A DNA stretch of 64,000 nt from positions 868,001 to 932,000 of the forward strand of contig NZ_CP008953.1 of NCBI RefSeq assembly GCF_000732925.1. Reading direction: 5' to 3'. A program made the position numbers and the translations under genes. Origin of the DNA: Amycolatopsis japonica (lineage in GTDB: Bacteria > Actinomycetota > Actinomycetes > Mycobacteriales > Pseudonocardiaceae). Positions 9,215 through 17,198 of the stretch are shown here, in pieces (the stretch's first letter is position 1; every line of letters starts with the position of its first letter). Under the pieces are notes generated by a model. The model searched no databases, was not told where the DNA came from, and saw only the letters and a program-made list of their open reading frames with translations.

Positions 9215-10372
9215 ATGGCCGACGATTACTCTCTGCTGGGCTTCGAGACGCGCGCGATCCACGCCGGGCAGACCCCTGATCCCCGTACCGGCGCGGTCAT
9301 CGTGCCGATCTATCAGACCTCGACCTACGCGCAGGACGGCGTCGGCGGCACGCGCGAAGGCGACTACGAGTACTCCCGCACCGCGAACCCCACGCGCACC
9401 GCGCTGGAGGTCGCGCTCGCGGCGCTCGAAGGCGCGCGGCACGGTCTGGCGTACGCGTCGGGGATGGCGGCAAGTGACGTCCTGCTGCGGGCGACCCTGC
9501 GGCCCGGAGACCACCTCGTGCTCGGCAACGACGCGTACGGCGGCACTTTCCGGCTGATCGACAAGGTGCTCAGCCTGTGGGGCGTCGAGCACACGGTCGC
9601 CGACCTGGGGAACATCGCCGAGGTTCGCGCCGCGATCCGGCCGGAGACGAAGCTGATCTGGTGCGAGTCGCCGACGAACCCGATGCTGGGGATCGCCGAC
9701 ATCGCCGCGCTGGCCGAGGTCGCGCACGGCGCCGGCGCCCGCCTGGTCGTCGACAACACCTTCGCCACCCCGTACCTGCAGAACCCGCTTTCTCTGGGTG
9801 CCGACGTCGTCCTGCACTCGACGACCAAGTACCTCGGCGGGCACTCCGACGTCGTCGGCGGCGCGATCCTGACGAACGAGGACGAACTGCGCGAGCAGCT
9901 GTTCTACCTGCGCAACGCCGCGGGCGCGGTGCCCGGTCCGTTCGACGCCTGGCTGACCCTGCGCGGGATCAAGACGCTCGCGTTGCGGATGGAGCGGCAC
10001 AGCGACAACGCCGAACTGATCGCCCGGATGCTGCTGAAGCACCCGAAGGTCGAGCGGGTCTACTACCCGGGCCTGCCGGAGCACCCCGGCCACGAGATCG
10101 CTTCGAAGCAGATGCGGCGCTTCGGCGGGATGATCTCGTTCACCCATGTCGACGGCGAGCAGGCCGCTCTCGAAGCCGCGTCGAAGACGAAGCTGTTCAT
10201 CCTCGCCGAGTCGCTGGGCGGGATCGAGTCGCTCATCGAGCATCCTGGCCGGATGACCCACGCGAGCACCGCCGGGTCCACCCTGGAAGTGCCGGACAAC
10301 CTGCTGCGCCTGTCGGTCGGCATCGAGGACGGCAGCGACCTGATCGCCGATCTGGCCAACGCCCTGGGCTGA
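9215..10372 (+). CDS. metB: Cystathionine gamma-synthase / gamma-lyase (Cys/Met metabolism PLP enzyme)
   Basis: The 385-residue fold-I PLP enzyme carries the Schiff-base lysine in HSTTKYLGGHSDVVGG (about K204), preceded by the PLP-binding segment ASGMAA and by VVDNTFATPYLQ. It either makes cystathionine from an activated homoserine or cleaves it to cysteine. The two activities cannot be separated by eye, but the neighbouring cbs argues for reverse transsulfuration. The sequence closely follows the mycobacterial metB product (Rv1079), which sits in the same position. The ATG at 9215 has GGGGG just upstream. An inverted repeat of family A follows the gene. Confidence 0.92.
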   Translation: MADDYSLLGFETRAIHAGQTPDPRTGAVIVPIYQTSTYAQDGVGGTREGDYEYSRTANPTRTALEVALAALEGARHGLAYASGMAASDVLLRATLRPGDHLVLGNDAYGGTFRLIDKVLSLWGVEHTVADLGNIAEVRAAIRPETKLIWCESPTNPMLGIADIAALAEVAHGAGARLVVDNTFATPYLQNPLSLGADVVLHSTTKYLGGHSDVVGGAILTNEDELREQLFYLRNAAGAVPGPFDAWLTLRGIKTLALRMERHSDNAELIARMLLKHPKVERVYYPGLPEHPGHEIASKQMRRFGGMISFTHVDGEQAALEAASKTKLFILAESLGGIESLIEHPGRMTHASTAGSTLEVPDNLLRLSVGIEDGSDLIADLANALG

Positions 10373-10393
10373 CCGCCGCCGAGCCCGGAGAGT

Positions 10394-10460
10394 GAGCAAG
10401 GGACCTTTGGTGTCGTTCGCGTAGCCATGCTAAGCAAATGACAGCAAAGGTCCCTTGCTC
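10394..10460. terminator. Inverted repeat between convergent genes (family A, copy 2)
   Basis: Perfect 15-base arms (GAGCAAGGGACCTTT at 10394-10408 and its complement at 10446-10460) flank a 37-base centre that still holds a decayed GCTAAGC-type inner stem. The core matches copy 1 at 2783. It separates metB from the convergent small membrane-protein gene. Confidence 0.75.
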
Positions 10461-10503
10461 CTTTCGCGCTGGTCAGCGCGGTGTGGTGGGAGGAAGCGCC
10501 CGG

Positions 10504-10782
10504 TTACGGGCGGAAGTTGCTGGGCGTGACGCCGGTCTTCGCGTCCGCCTCGTGCGAAGTCCCCTGCGGCGCGGCGGGCAGCTCCGAGCCGTCGACGCAG
10601 CCGCCGACGAGCTCGATGTGGTTGTCGTGCCGGATGTACTGGCCCGGGTCCACGCAGCCGGCGCGGTCGACCGTGTAGACGGCGGCGCCGGTCAGCAGTG
10701 CGGCCGAGGTGAGTGCCAGCACGACCGGGAGCATCCCGGCGGAGCGGGTCGCCCGGACCCTGCCGATGTTCCCCCGTGCCAT
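10504..10782 (-). CDS. Small membrane-anchored hypothetical protein
   Basis: The 92-residue product has a basic N-terminus (MARGNIGRVRATRSAG) and one hydrophobic segment (residues about 17-37). A polar outer part follows with two cysteines (GCVDPGQY and GGCVDGSE) that could pair. AGGGAG lies seven bases before the ATG at 10782. It follows the immunity-like genes on the same strand after a 113-base gap, so it may be a separate unit. Function is unknown. Confidence 0.65.
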   Translation of the reverse strand: MARGNIGRVRATRSAGMLPVVLALTSAALLTGAAVYTVDRAGCVDPGQYIRHDNHIELVGGCVDGSELPAAPQGTSHEADAKTGVTPSNFRP

Positions 10783-10895
10783 GTGAGCTCCCTGGTCGCC
10801 TTCGCCGACGCCGTCAAGAGTACCCGGACCGCGAACTTGTCACGTGACGTATCCGTCAGGTGGCATCTTCCGGCCGCGGATCGGCCTCGAACACC

Positions 10896-11768
10896 TCAGT
10901 CCTCAGTGGACGGCTGACCGGTGATCGCGGCGACCGCGAGTTCCCGTTCCGGCTCGCCGACCTCGGGCAGGGTGAACCGCAACGCCCTGATGTGACCGAG
11001 GAGTTCGGGATCGGGGGCGACGTCGTGCTCGCGCAGGTAGTAGGCGACCGCGCCCGGCCAATACCACCGGCCGTCCGTGCGGAAGTTCAACGGCACCAAC
11101 GGTTCCCTGTCGGGGTCGAAGGCGTCGGCGTCGTAGGTCCGCGACGCCAGCACGACCGGCGCGCCGTCGAGGTACTGCAGCACCCGGTCCCGCTCGGCAG
11201 GGGACAGCGGCTCACGGTTCACCATCGGGCGGCCCGACTCGTCGAGACCGTCGTGGACCCGCGGGACGCGCAGCGCCTCCGGGGTTTCGGCGAGTGGAGT
11301 CGCCACCGCGGGTTCGGCGGGCGGCTCGGTGTCGAGCCCGGCTCGCTGCCGTAGCCAGGGCGGGATGGACTGCTCGGCGCGCGGGAAGAACCGCAGTTCG
11401 TCCTGGAAGCCGATCTGCGGCGGCGCCTGCCGCCACGGCGGCTCCACGTCCGCGAGGAAGTCCGTGCTGAGCACGGTCGCCGGACCGTAGACCAGGATCG
11501 CGTTCAGCCAGGTCCCGCGGCCGGGCTGGTACATCCCCGCCCGCAGGTTGCCGAGCAACTGCACGGCTTCCTGGCTCGCCTGCACCGGACGCGGCAGCCC
11601 ATCCTGGCCGGTGACGAGAAGGTCGACCTCGACATGCCTGCCCGCCGCCCGGAACTCGACGCGCATCTGCCGCCAGCCGGGCGGCAGCGGCGTCGCGAGG
11701 GCGTGGCCGATCTGCCAGACGAGCTGCTGTTGCTGCTGCTGGTTCAAGGACGCCGGTGGCTGGGTCAT
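10896..11768 (-). CDS. YezG-like immunity candidate with extra C-terminal domain (Imm3)
   Basis: Residues about 1-145 repeat the pattern of the two upstream genes: LPPGWRQMRVEF near the start, then GRGTWLNAILV, then FPRAEQSIPPWLRQRAG. That is the layout I associate with YezG/DUF600-type immunity proteins. A linker rich in Pro/Ala/Glu leads to a second domain (about residues 185-280) with LSPAERDRVLQYLDGAP, RTDGRWYWPGAVAYYL and HIRALRFTLPEVGE. That second domain resembles a common actinobacterial family I cannot name. I start at the ATG at 11768 with GAGGG four bases upstream (290 residues). It follows Imm2 by 17 bases and is the last clear member of the toxin operon. Confidence 0.7.
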   Translation of the reverse strand: MTQPPASLNQQQQQQLVWQIGHALATPLPPGWRQMRVEFRAAGRHVEVDLLVTGQDGLPRPVQASQEAVQLLGNLRAGMYQPGRGTWLNAILVYGPATVLSTDFLADVEPPWRQAPPQIGFQDELRFFPRAEQSIPPWLRQRAGLDTEPPAEPAVATPLAETPEALRVPRVHDGLDESGRPMVNREPLSPAERDRVLQYLDGAPVVLASRTYDADAFDPDREPLVPLNFRTDGRWYWPGAVAYYLREHDVAPDPELLGHIRALRFTLPEVGEPERELAVAAITGQPSTED

Positions 11769-11785
11769 GTTCCCTCTTTCAGGCG

Positions 11786-12235
11786 TCAGGAGGCGTCGCC
11801 GGCTTCGTCGGCCCGCAGCCGCAGCCAGTCCGGGATGTTCTCGTCCGCACGCGGGAAGCGCCGAAGTTCCTCCGCGAAGGCCTCGGCGGGCGGCGGGTTC
11901 CGGAACTCCGGCTCCGCCGTTCCGTTGAAGTTGACCCTGAACGAACCCGGATGGCGCATTTCGAACACGGCGCCCAGCCAGGTGCCCCCGACGGGATTCG
12001 CGGCTCCCGCCCGCAGCTCGGCGAACAGGTCCGCGATGACCTCCGGCGGGGTCCACGGGGTGAGGGTTTCCGCCACCGACCGCACGATGGCGGCCGTTTC
12101 CCGGTAGTCGCCGATGGCGTTGTACTTGATCTGGACGTAGTCCCAGCCGGGAGGGAGCAGGAACTTCAGCTGGTCGGCGATCTCGGTCAGGATCCGTTCC
12201 TGGTCGACGTCACCGAACTTGGCCGGAATCGTCAC
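11786..12235 (-). CDS. YezG-like immunity candidate (Imm2)
   Basis: The 149-residue product shares the architecture of the genes on either side: LLPPGWDYVQIKYN, then GGTWLGAVFEMRHPGSFRVN, then FPRADENIPDWLRLRAD. Its GTG start overlaps the TGA of Imm1 by four bases (GTGA, 12232-12235), implying translational coupling. Genes of this type commonly lie directly downstream of nuclease toxins and encode the cognate inhibitor. Binding to the upstream toxin is inferred from position and family resemblance only. Confidence 0.72.
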   Translation of the reverse strand: MTIPAKFGDVDQERILTEIADQLKFLLPPGWDYVQIKYNAIGDYRETAAIVRSVAETLTPWTPPEVIADLFAELRAGAANPVGGTWLGAVFEMRHPGSFRVNFNGTAEPEFRNPPPAEAFAEELRRFPRADENIPDWLRLRADEAGDAS

Positions 12236-12732
12236 GCCTGCTCAGCTCCTTCCTGCTGCTCTTCGAGCCGTGCCCGGTACCAGGCCGGAATGTTCTCCTC
12301 GTCGCGCGGGAACGCCTCGAGGTCGCGTTGGTAGACCACCGCCGGGACAGGGGGATCCCACAGCGGATCGAAGGTGAAGTTGTAGTGGACGGCGAACGAG
12401 CCCGGAGGGTCGAGGATGAGCCGCATCGCCAGCCAGGTGCCCTTCCCCGGTTCGTAAAGGGCCTGACGCGATTCCTGGAGGGCCGCCCGGATGTCGGGCG
12501 GCTGCATCTGCGCGCTGCTCCCGTCCTCCATGATCACGGTGATCGCCAGCTCCTCGACCATCGTGGCCATGGTGGCCTTGAGGTCGATCCGCCGCCACCC
12601 CGGCGGCGCCTCCTGCAGCACGGCCGCACCGATCTGCTGGACCAGCTGATCGGCCCGCTCCTGGTCAGACATTTGCCGGGGGCTCTGGCCGGAGGGGGGT
12701 GTGGGGGGCGACGGGGGCGGGGTTGGGGACAT
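12232..12732 (-). CDS. YezG-like immunity candidate (Imm1)
   Basis: The 166-residue product contains APPGWRRIDLKATMATMVEE, GKGTWLAMRLILDPPGSF and FPRDEENIPAWYRARLEE, the same three landmarks as Imm2 and Imm3. The ATG at 12732 has AGGAG eight bases upstream and gives a Pro-rich leader (MSPTPPPSPPTPPSG). With this start the gene overlaps the end of the toxin gene by 68 bases in another frame. An in-frame ATG at 12672 would reduce the overlap to eight bases but lacks a recognisable ribosome site. As the first gene after the toxin it is the best candidate for the cognate antitoxin. Confidence 0.72.
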   Translation of the reverse strand: MSPTPPPSPPTPPSGQSPRQMSDQERADQLVQQIGAAVLQEAPPGWRRIDLKATMATMVEELAITVIMEDGSSAQMQPPDIRAALQESRQALYEPGKGTWLAMRLILDPPGSFAVHYNFTFDPLWDPPVPAVVYQRDLEAFPRDEENIPAWYRARLEEQQEGAEQA

Positions 12733-15700
12733 TCACGAAGCTCCTGAAGTTGTAAGTGCGGGTTCCGTCCGGTGCGATTCTCTCGGACATGGTGTGCCAC
12801 CGGTCCGGGGTCTCCCCGACGGACGGTTTCTCGAGCCAGGTCCGCACCCTGCCGTGGTCGCCACCGCGGCTTTCGGCTGTCCGGCGGTCGGTTTCCGAGT
12901 ACGCCCAGTTGTTCTCGTCGCTCCCGGCGGTGTGGTTGTTCTGTGTATGCGCTTGGGGGGCGCCGGCGATACGGCCGCCACCCGCGCCGGAGGCGTGGTC
13001 CCCGGTGTGGCCGCCTCGTGCGGGCAGGCCGGTGTCCGTGACGCCGATCGCGCCGATCCGGGTCATGACGCTCGTGTTCCCGCGCGGTCCCGCCTTAGTG
13101 GAGTAGTCGGGCTCGAACGAGACCGGGCTGTTGCCGTACTGATCGGCGTGGTAATTGAAGTCGCCGATCTTGTACTTGACGCCCTTGAGCGGAAGGCCGT
13201 CGGGCCTGTGCGCCTGCGCGTCGTGCATCGTCTGCTTGTCACCGGTTTCGGGGTTGATCCAGCGGTTCTTGGGATCGTCCGGCCGGGTCTCGATATGGGT
13301 GAAGCGCGGCGGCACTTCGTTGTTGGTGTAGAAGGTCCCGTGCAGGACCTTGTTGCCGTTGGCGTCCGTCGAGTACACCTTGTACGCGGTGTTGGGAGTG
13401 AGTTCCGACCGGGGCTTGTTGCTGAACGGGCCGTCACCATTCGCACTGGGATCCCAGTTCGGCACGGTTTCCGGCCTGGCGTTGGCGGGGGGATCGAAGT
13501 CGTCCAGGTCCAGCCGCGGGTTGCCGTTGCCATCGGTACTGAACTCGAACCGGCCCTCGCCGGTGTGCACCCGGTAGTCGACGTCGGGGAGGAGGTGGTC
13601 CGTGTCCGGGTTCGCCAGTGAGTTGGACGGATCGGACCCGATCCGGGTGTTCGGGACGTCGGCGTCGACATGCGTGATCTTGGGCGGCACGGAGTCATCG
13701 GTGTAGATGGTCGACCGTCGGCCGGAGCCATCGGTGACCTCGTACTTCGTGTTCGGATCCAGCGGCCTCGGGTTGCTGGGATCGTAGAACCGCTCGCCCG
13801 GCTGCAACGTGACGTCCCGGCGAGGCGGGGTGTAGTCCGGCTCCTTCCAGCCGCCCTCGATCTCGTGCTGTGAAGGGAAGTCCCTGCCGCGGTCGCGGGC
13901 GCTGTCGGCGTCCACGTCGTGCTTGTCCGCGTGCGAGGTGTCCGGGGTGAAGCCGTCGTCGCTCGCCCGGCGGGCGGTGCCGTCGGGGCTGTGGACGTCC
14001 CATTCGCCGTTCGGCGGGATCTTGGGCCGAGGGCGGCCGTCGGGGCCGATCTCGTAATCGGACGAGAAGACGCGCCCGTTCGAGTCGGTCCACGCCGGCT
14101 TGCTCGGCGCCATCACCTCGGTGTCGAGCTCCCGCGACAGACGGCGCGCGAAGTCGTTCGAGCCGGCGTCGCAGCCGATCAGGCGGATCGGGCGGCCGTC
14201 GTAATCCCCGTTGCGTCGCAGGATGTCCGCGAACTCTTCCGGGGTGTAGGTGCGGTTGCCGATACGGGCGTGGCCGTCCGGCGTGACGTGCACGTCGACG
14301 GTGTAGCGGCCGTCCGGATCCGGCTGGACGCGGTGCGGCAGGTCGCCCATGTCCGAGTCGCCACGGTGGTACGAGCTGCCCGCGGGCGTGCCTTCGGAAT
14401 GCCGCTGGTTGACCTCGTCCGGCGTCAGCGGGCGATCCGGCTCGGCGTCGGGGCCGCGGTCGTGCGGGTGACCGTCCGGGTCCTGGCGCGGGCCGTGCCC
14501 GTCGGGGCCGTGGCCGTCCGGCGAGTGCGGCGGCCCGGAGTGGCCCCCGGGACCGCGGCCGCCCGGGCCGGTGTTGCCGGGCCCCGTGCCGCCCGGCCGG
14601 TTGCCCGGGCCGTGCGTACCCGGCGAACCGGGGGTGCCGGTGTGCGGCTGGGCGCCGGGGCCGAAGTCGTTGCCACGGGCGACCGGCTGCGGCTGATGCG
14701 GCTGGTTCGGCCGTCCGCCGGGGCCGGTCTGGCCGGGACCGCGGCTGGGGCCGGTGTGGGTGTCGGGTGTGCGCGGGGCGTGCGGGTCCGGGGTGCGCGG
14801 CGAACCGGGCGTACCCGTCCAGCCGCCGCTTTGGGGCCTGCCGCCGGGCGAACCCGGAGTGCCGCCGGAGGTGCCGCCCGGAGCGCCTTGAGGCGGCATG
14901 CCGCCCGCCATCGGCTGGCCCTGCGGCGGGACACCGGGCGAACCGTCGCCGCCGGAACCGCCACGCTGCGAAGGCATGTGCGACGGTCCTGCGTCGCCGA
15001 GACGCGGCGCCGTGGGTGCGGTACCGCTGGTCGTCGTGCCGCTGTCGGTCGGCCTGGTGGGGCTGCCGCCGTCGTTGCCGCCGTGGTGGCCGGGCGACGG
15101 GTCGGAACGAGGGGTGGGTGAACCGCCGCCGTCGCCGCCGTGCGTCCGGGGCGAGCCGCCGTCACCGGTGTGGCTGGGGGAGCCGCCGCTGTCGGTGCGG
15201 GTGTGCGGTGCGGGCGAGCCCCCGTCCGGGGTGTGGCTGGGGGAACCGCCGCTGTCGGCCCGCGTGTGCGGAGCGGGGGAACCGCTGTCGGCACGGGTGT
15301 GCGGGGTGGAGGAGCCGCTGTCCGGCGTGTGGCTCGGGGAGCCGCCGGTGTCCGTCCGCGTGTGCGGGGCGGGAGAGCCGCCGTCGGGTGTGTGGCTGGG
15401 CGAACCTCCGGTGTCCGCGCGGTTCGGGCTCGGCGAGCCGCCGTCGGACGCGCGGTTCGGGGTGGCGGAATCGCCGGGGGAACCACCGTCGGACCGGGTA
15501 TGCGGCGTCGGCGCGTCGGAACGGGCGGCACTGGAGGAACCATCGCCACCGGCGGAGTTTCCGTCCGAAGTGGACGGTCCGTCGCCGGCGCGGTTCGGGG
15601 AGCCGCTGTCGGAGCGGGTGGACGAGCCGCCACCGTCACCACCGCGGGTGGTGTTGGACGGGGTGTCTCCGCTGGACCCGCCGTCGTTCGGACCACTGTT

Positions 15701-16852
15701 GGTGTCGCCGGAGTTGCCGCCAGTGCCGCTGTTGGTGTCGCCGGAGTTGCCTCCGGAGCCGTCGTTCGGGCCGCTGTCGGTGTCGCCCGAGTTGCCGCCG
15801 GAGTTGTCTCCGTTGGAGCCGCTGCCCGAACCGTCGCCGCTACCGCTGCCGGAACCGTCGCCGCTTCCGGATCCGTCGCCGGAGCCGCTGCCGTCACCAG
15901 AGCCGCTGCCCGAACCGTCGCCGTCCGGACCGTCCCCGGACCCCGAGCCGGATCCGCCGCCGGACCCACCGGATCCGCCGCCGCTGCCGCCGCGCTGGAT
16001 GAACCCGCCCGGCTTGATGTTCTTGGTGTTGATCACGTCCAGGCCGGTGACCTTGCCCGCGATCTTGCCGAAGATCTTGATGATCTTCTCGAAGACGTCG
16101 GCCAGCTTGCCGAGCAGCGGCGAGACCCGCCGCATCGCGTCGCACAGTTCCTTGAGCTTGTCGGCGATCTTCGCGGCCCACTTGGCGATCGCGGTGACGG
16201 CCTGCGCGACCACCACGGGCGTGCCGAAGCCGAGGGAGAACACCGTCTCCATGACCCACGCGATGAGCTTGCCGACCGCGTCCGCGATCAGCTGGCGGAT
16301 GAACTCACGGACGAACGTGACGATCTCGCCGAAGATCATCACGACGGTGCTGATCGCGCCCGCGACCGTCGCCGCGCCGCTGATCGCCTCGGCCTGTTCC
16401 GCGGCCTGCTTGCGGTACTGGTCGGCCGCCTCGCCCGTCCAGCCGGTCGTGCCGTTCTTGACCGCGTTCGAGAACTCGACCTGGGTGTCTTCCAGCTTCT
16501 TGGCGACGTTGCCCCAGGTTTCGGAGTACGACTGGATGACCGGCGGATCGCCGGCGACGGCGTCCAGCATGTCCTTCAGCGGCTGCATGTGTTCCATCAG
16601 GAACGAGGCCACCGACGACATCAGGTAGCCGAACGGGTCGATCGCCGCGCTGGCGAGCTCGCCCGCGAGGCTCAGCACGCCGAGCCCGCCGCCGATCCAG
16701 TCGCCGTTCGAGATGCCGTTGAAGGCGTCCATGGCCGACTCGGCGACGCCGATGCCCGCCCCGTAGCCGTATTCGCTGTTCCCGGCCGTCAGCGGACCCG
16801 GGCCGTCGCCATCCGTCGGCGCGTTCGCGACGAGCGGGTTTCCCTCGGGCAT
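12665..16852 (-). CDS. Large type VII secretion-linked polymorphic toxin, putative C-terminal nuclease
   Basis: The 1395-residue product has several modules. Residues 1-285 are helical with GWTGEAADQYRKQ near 137, a WXG-type motif expected of type VII substrates, and contain no signal peptide. Residues about 290-815 are Gly/Ser then Pro/Ser/Thr/His-rich repeats. About 820-960 is a possible caspase/C80-like peptidase with His in VDVHVTPDGHARIG (about 853) and Cys in RLIGCDAGSN (about 892). About 1010-1230 holds degenerate repeats of the type LTPNTAYKVYSTD. The last 160 residues carry ARGGHTGDHASG and RIAGAPQAHTQNNH, resembling non-specific DNA/RNA endonuclease toxins, but the fold call is tentative. 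ATG at 16852 shares one base with the TGA of the upstream EspC-like gene. Three immunity-type genes follow. Confidence 0.75.
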   Translation of the reverse strand: MPEGNPLVANAPTDGDGPGPLTAGNSEYGYGAGIGVAESAMDAFNGISNGDWIGGGLGVLSLAGELASAAIDPFGYLMSSVASFLMEHMQPLKDMLDAVAGDPPVIQSYSETWGNVAKKLEDTQVEFSNAVKNGTTGWTGEAADQYRKQAAEQAEAISGAATVAGAISTVVMIFGEIVTFVREFIRQLIADAVGKLIAWVMETVFSLGFGTPVVVAQAVTAIAKWAAKIADKLKELCDAMRRVSPLLGKLADVFEKIIKIFGKIAGKVTGLDVINTKNIKPGGFIQRGGSGGGSGGSGGGSGSGSGDGPDGDGSGSGSGDGSGSGDGSGSGDGSGSGSGDGSGSGSNGDNSGGNSGDTDSGPNDGSGGNSGDTNSGTGGNSGDTNSGPNDGGSSGDTPSNTTRGGDGGGSSTRSDSGSPNRAGDGPSTSDGNSAGGDGSSSAARSDAPTPHTRSDGGSPGDSATPNRASDGGSPSPNRADTGGSPSHTPDGGSPAPHTRTDTGGSPSHTPDSGSSTPHTRADSGSPAPHTRADSGGSPSHTPDGGSPAPHTRTDSGGSPSHTGDGGSPRTHGGDGGGSPTPRSDPSPGHHGGNDGGSPTRPTDSGTTTSGTAPTAPRLGDAGPSHMPSQRGGSGGDGSPGVPPQGQPMAGGMPPQGAPGGTSGGTPGSPGGRPQSGGWTGTPGSPRTPDPHAPRTPDTHTGPSRGPGQTGPGGRPNQPHQPQPVARGNDFGPGAQPHTGTPGSPGTHGPGNRPGGTGPGNTGPGGRGPGGHSGPPHSPDGHGPDGHGPRQDPDGHPHDRGPDAEPDRPLTPDEVNQRHSEGTPAGSSYHRGDSDMGDLPHRVQPDPDGRYTVDVHVTPDGHARIGNRTYTPEEFADILRRNGDYDGRPIRLIGCDAGSNDFARRLSRELDTEVMAPSKPAWTDSNGRVFSSDYEIGPDGRPRPKIPPNGEWDVHSPDGTARRASDDGFTPDTSHADKHDVDADSARDRGRDFPSQHEIEGGWKEPDYTPPRRDVTLQPGERFYDPSNPRPLDPNTKYEVTDGSGRRSTIYTDDSVPPKITHVDADVPNTRIGSDPSNSLANPDTDHLLPDVDYRVHTGEGRFEFSTDGNGNPRLDLDDFDPPANARPETVPNWDPSANGDGPFSNKPRSELTPNTAYKVYSTDANGNKVLHGTFYTNNEVPPRFTHIETRPDDPKNRWINPETGDKQTMHDAQAHRPDGLPLKGVKYKIGDFNYHADQYGNSPVSFEPDYSTKAGPRGNTSVMTRIGAIGVTDTGLPARGGHTGDHASGAGGGRIAGAPQAHTQNNHTAGSDENNWAYSETDRRTAESRGGDHGRVRTWLEKPSVGETPDRWHTMSERIAPDGTRTYNFRSFVNVPNPAPVAPHTPLRPEPPANV
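15130..15420 (-). repeat. In-frame minisatellite within the toxin linker
   Basis: This stretch encodes several near-identical copies of a roughly 21-residue unit of the form GGSPSHTPDGGSPAPHTRTD. Unit boundaries vary and some copies are shortened (GGSPSHTGDGG). The repeats lie between the WXG-type module and the putative peptidase and probably form a flexible linker. Confidence 0.7.
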
Positions 16853-17166
16853 CAGTCAGGCACCTGCGCGTTCTTGAACTCGGCGGCGAAGTTCTCGTCC
16901 TGCGTCTGGTAGGCGTTGGACGCGGACCGCACGTTGTTCGCCACCGTCGTCGCGGCCTCGACGGCCTTGGTCAGCGCGTTGATGCCGAACTCCTCGACCG
17001 GGTCGAGCATCATCCGGAACGGCTGGCAGATGATGCCGTACGCGTCGGTCGGCATGCTCACCTGCTGCGCGGCGTCGACCGCCGTGCGCAGGCCGTCGGC
17101 GATGCCGTCGATCTGCTTGGCGTGTGCGTCGAGGTCGGCGCCGAGCTCAAAACCCTTGCCTGCCAT
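16852..17166 (-). CDS. EspC-family type VII secretion target (ESX-1 EspC-like)
   Basis: This 104-residue helical protein has no signal peptide. The pattern MPTDAYGIICQPFRMM in the middle and a C-terminal helix with Y-x-x-x-D (NAYQTQDENFAAEF) fits the EspC/T7SS-target family (PF10824 as I recall it). Y-x-x-x-D/E is the general type VII export signal. GAGGGGAG precedes the ATG at 17166. Its TGA overlaps the toxin ATG by one base, so the two are probably made in equal amounts and may be exported as a pair. No secretion machinery is encoded in this window, so export would rely on an ESX system elsewhere. Confidence 0.8.
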   Translation of the reverse strand: MAGKGFELGADLDAHAKQIDGIADGLRTAVDAAQQVSMPTDAYGIICQPFRMMLDPVEEFGINALTKAVEAATTVANNVRSASNAYQTQDENFAAEFKNAQVPD

Positions 17167-17198
17167 GGTTTCTCCCCTCTACCAGGCCGGATGGACGT

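Noticed and set aside
14898..16912. Two long plus-strand frames opposite the toxin gene
   Set aside because: Their Pro/Glu- and Gly/Val/Arg-rich translations are complements of the Gly/Ser/Pro repeats. No ribosome sites or domains were seen, while the minus-strand protein has a coherent domain order.
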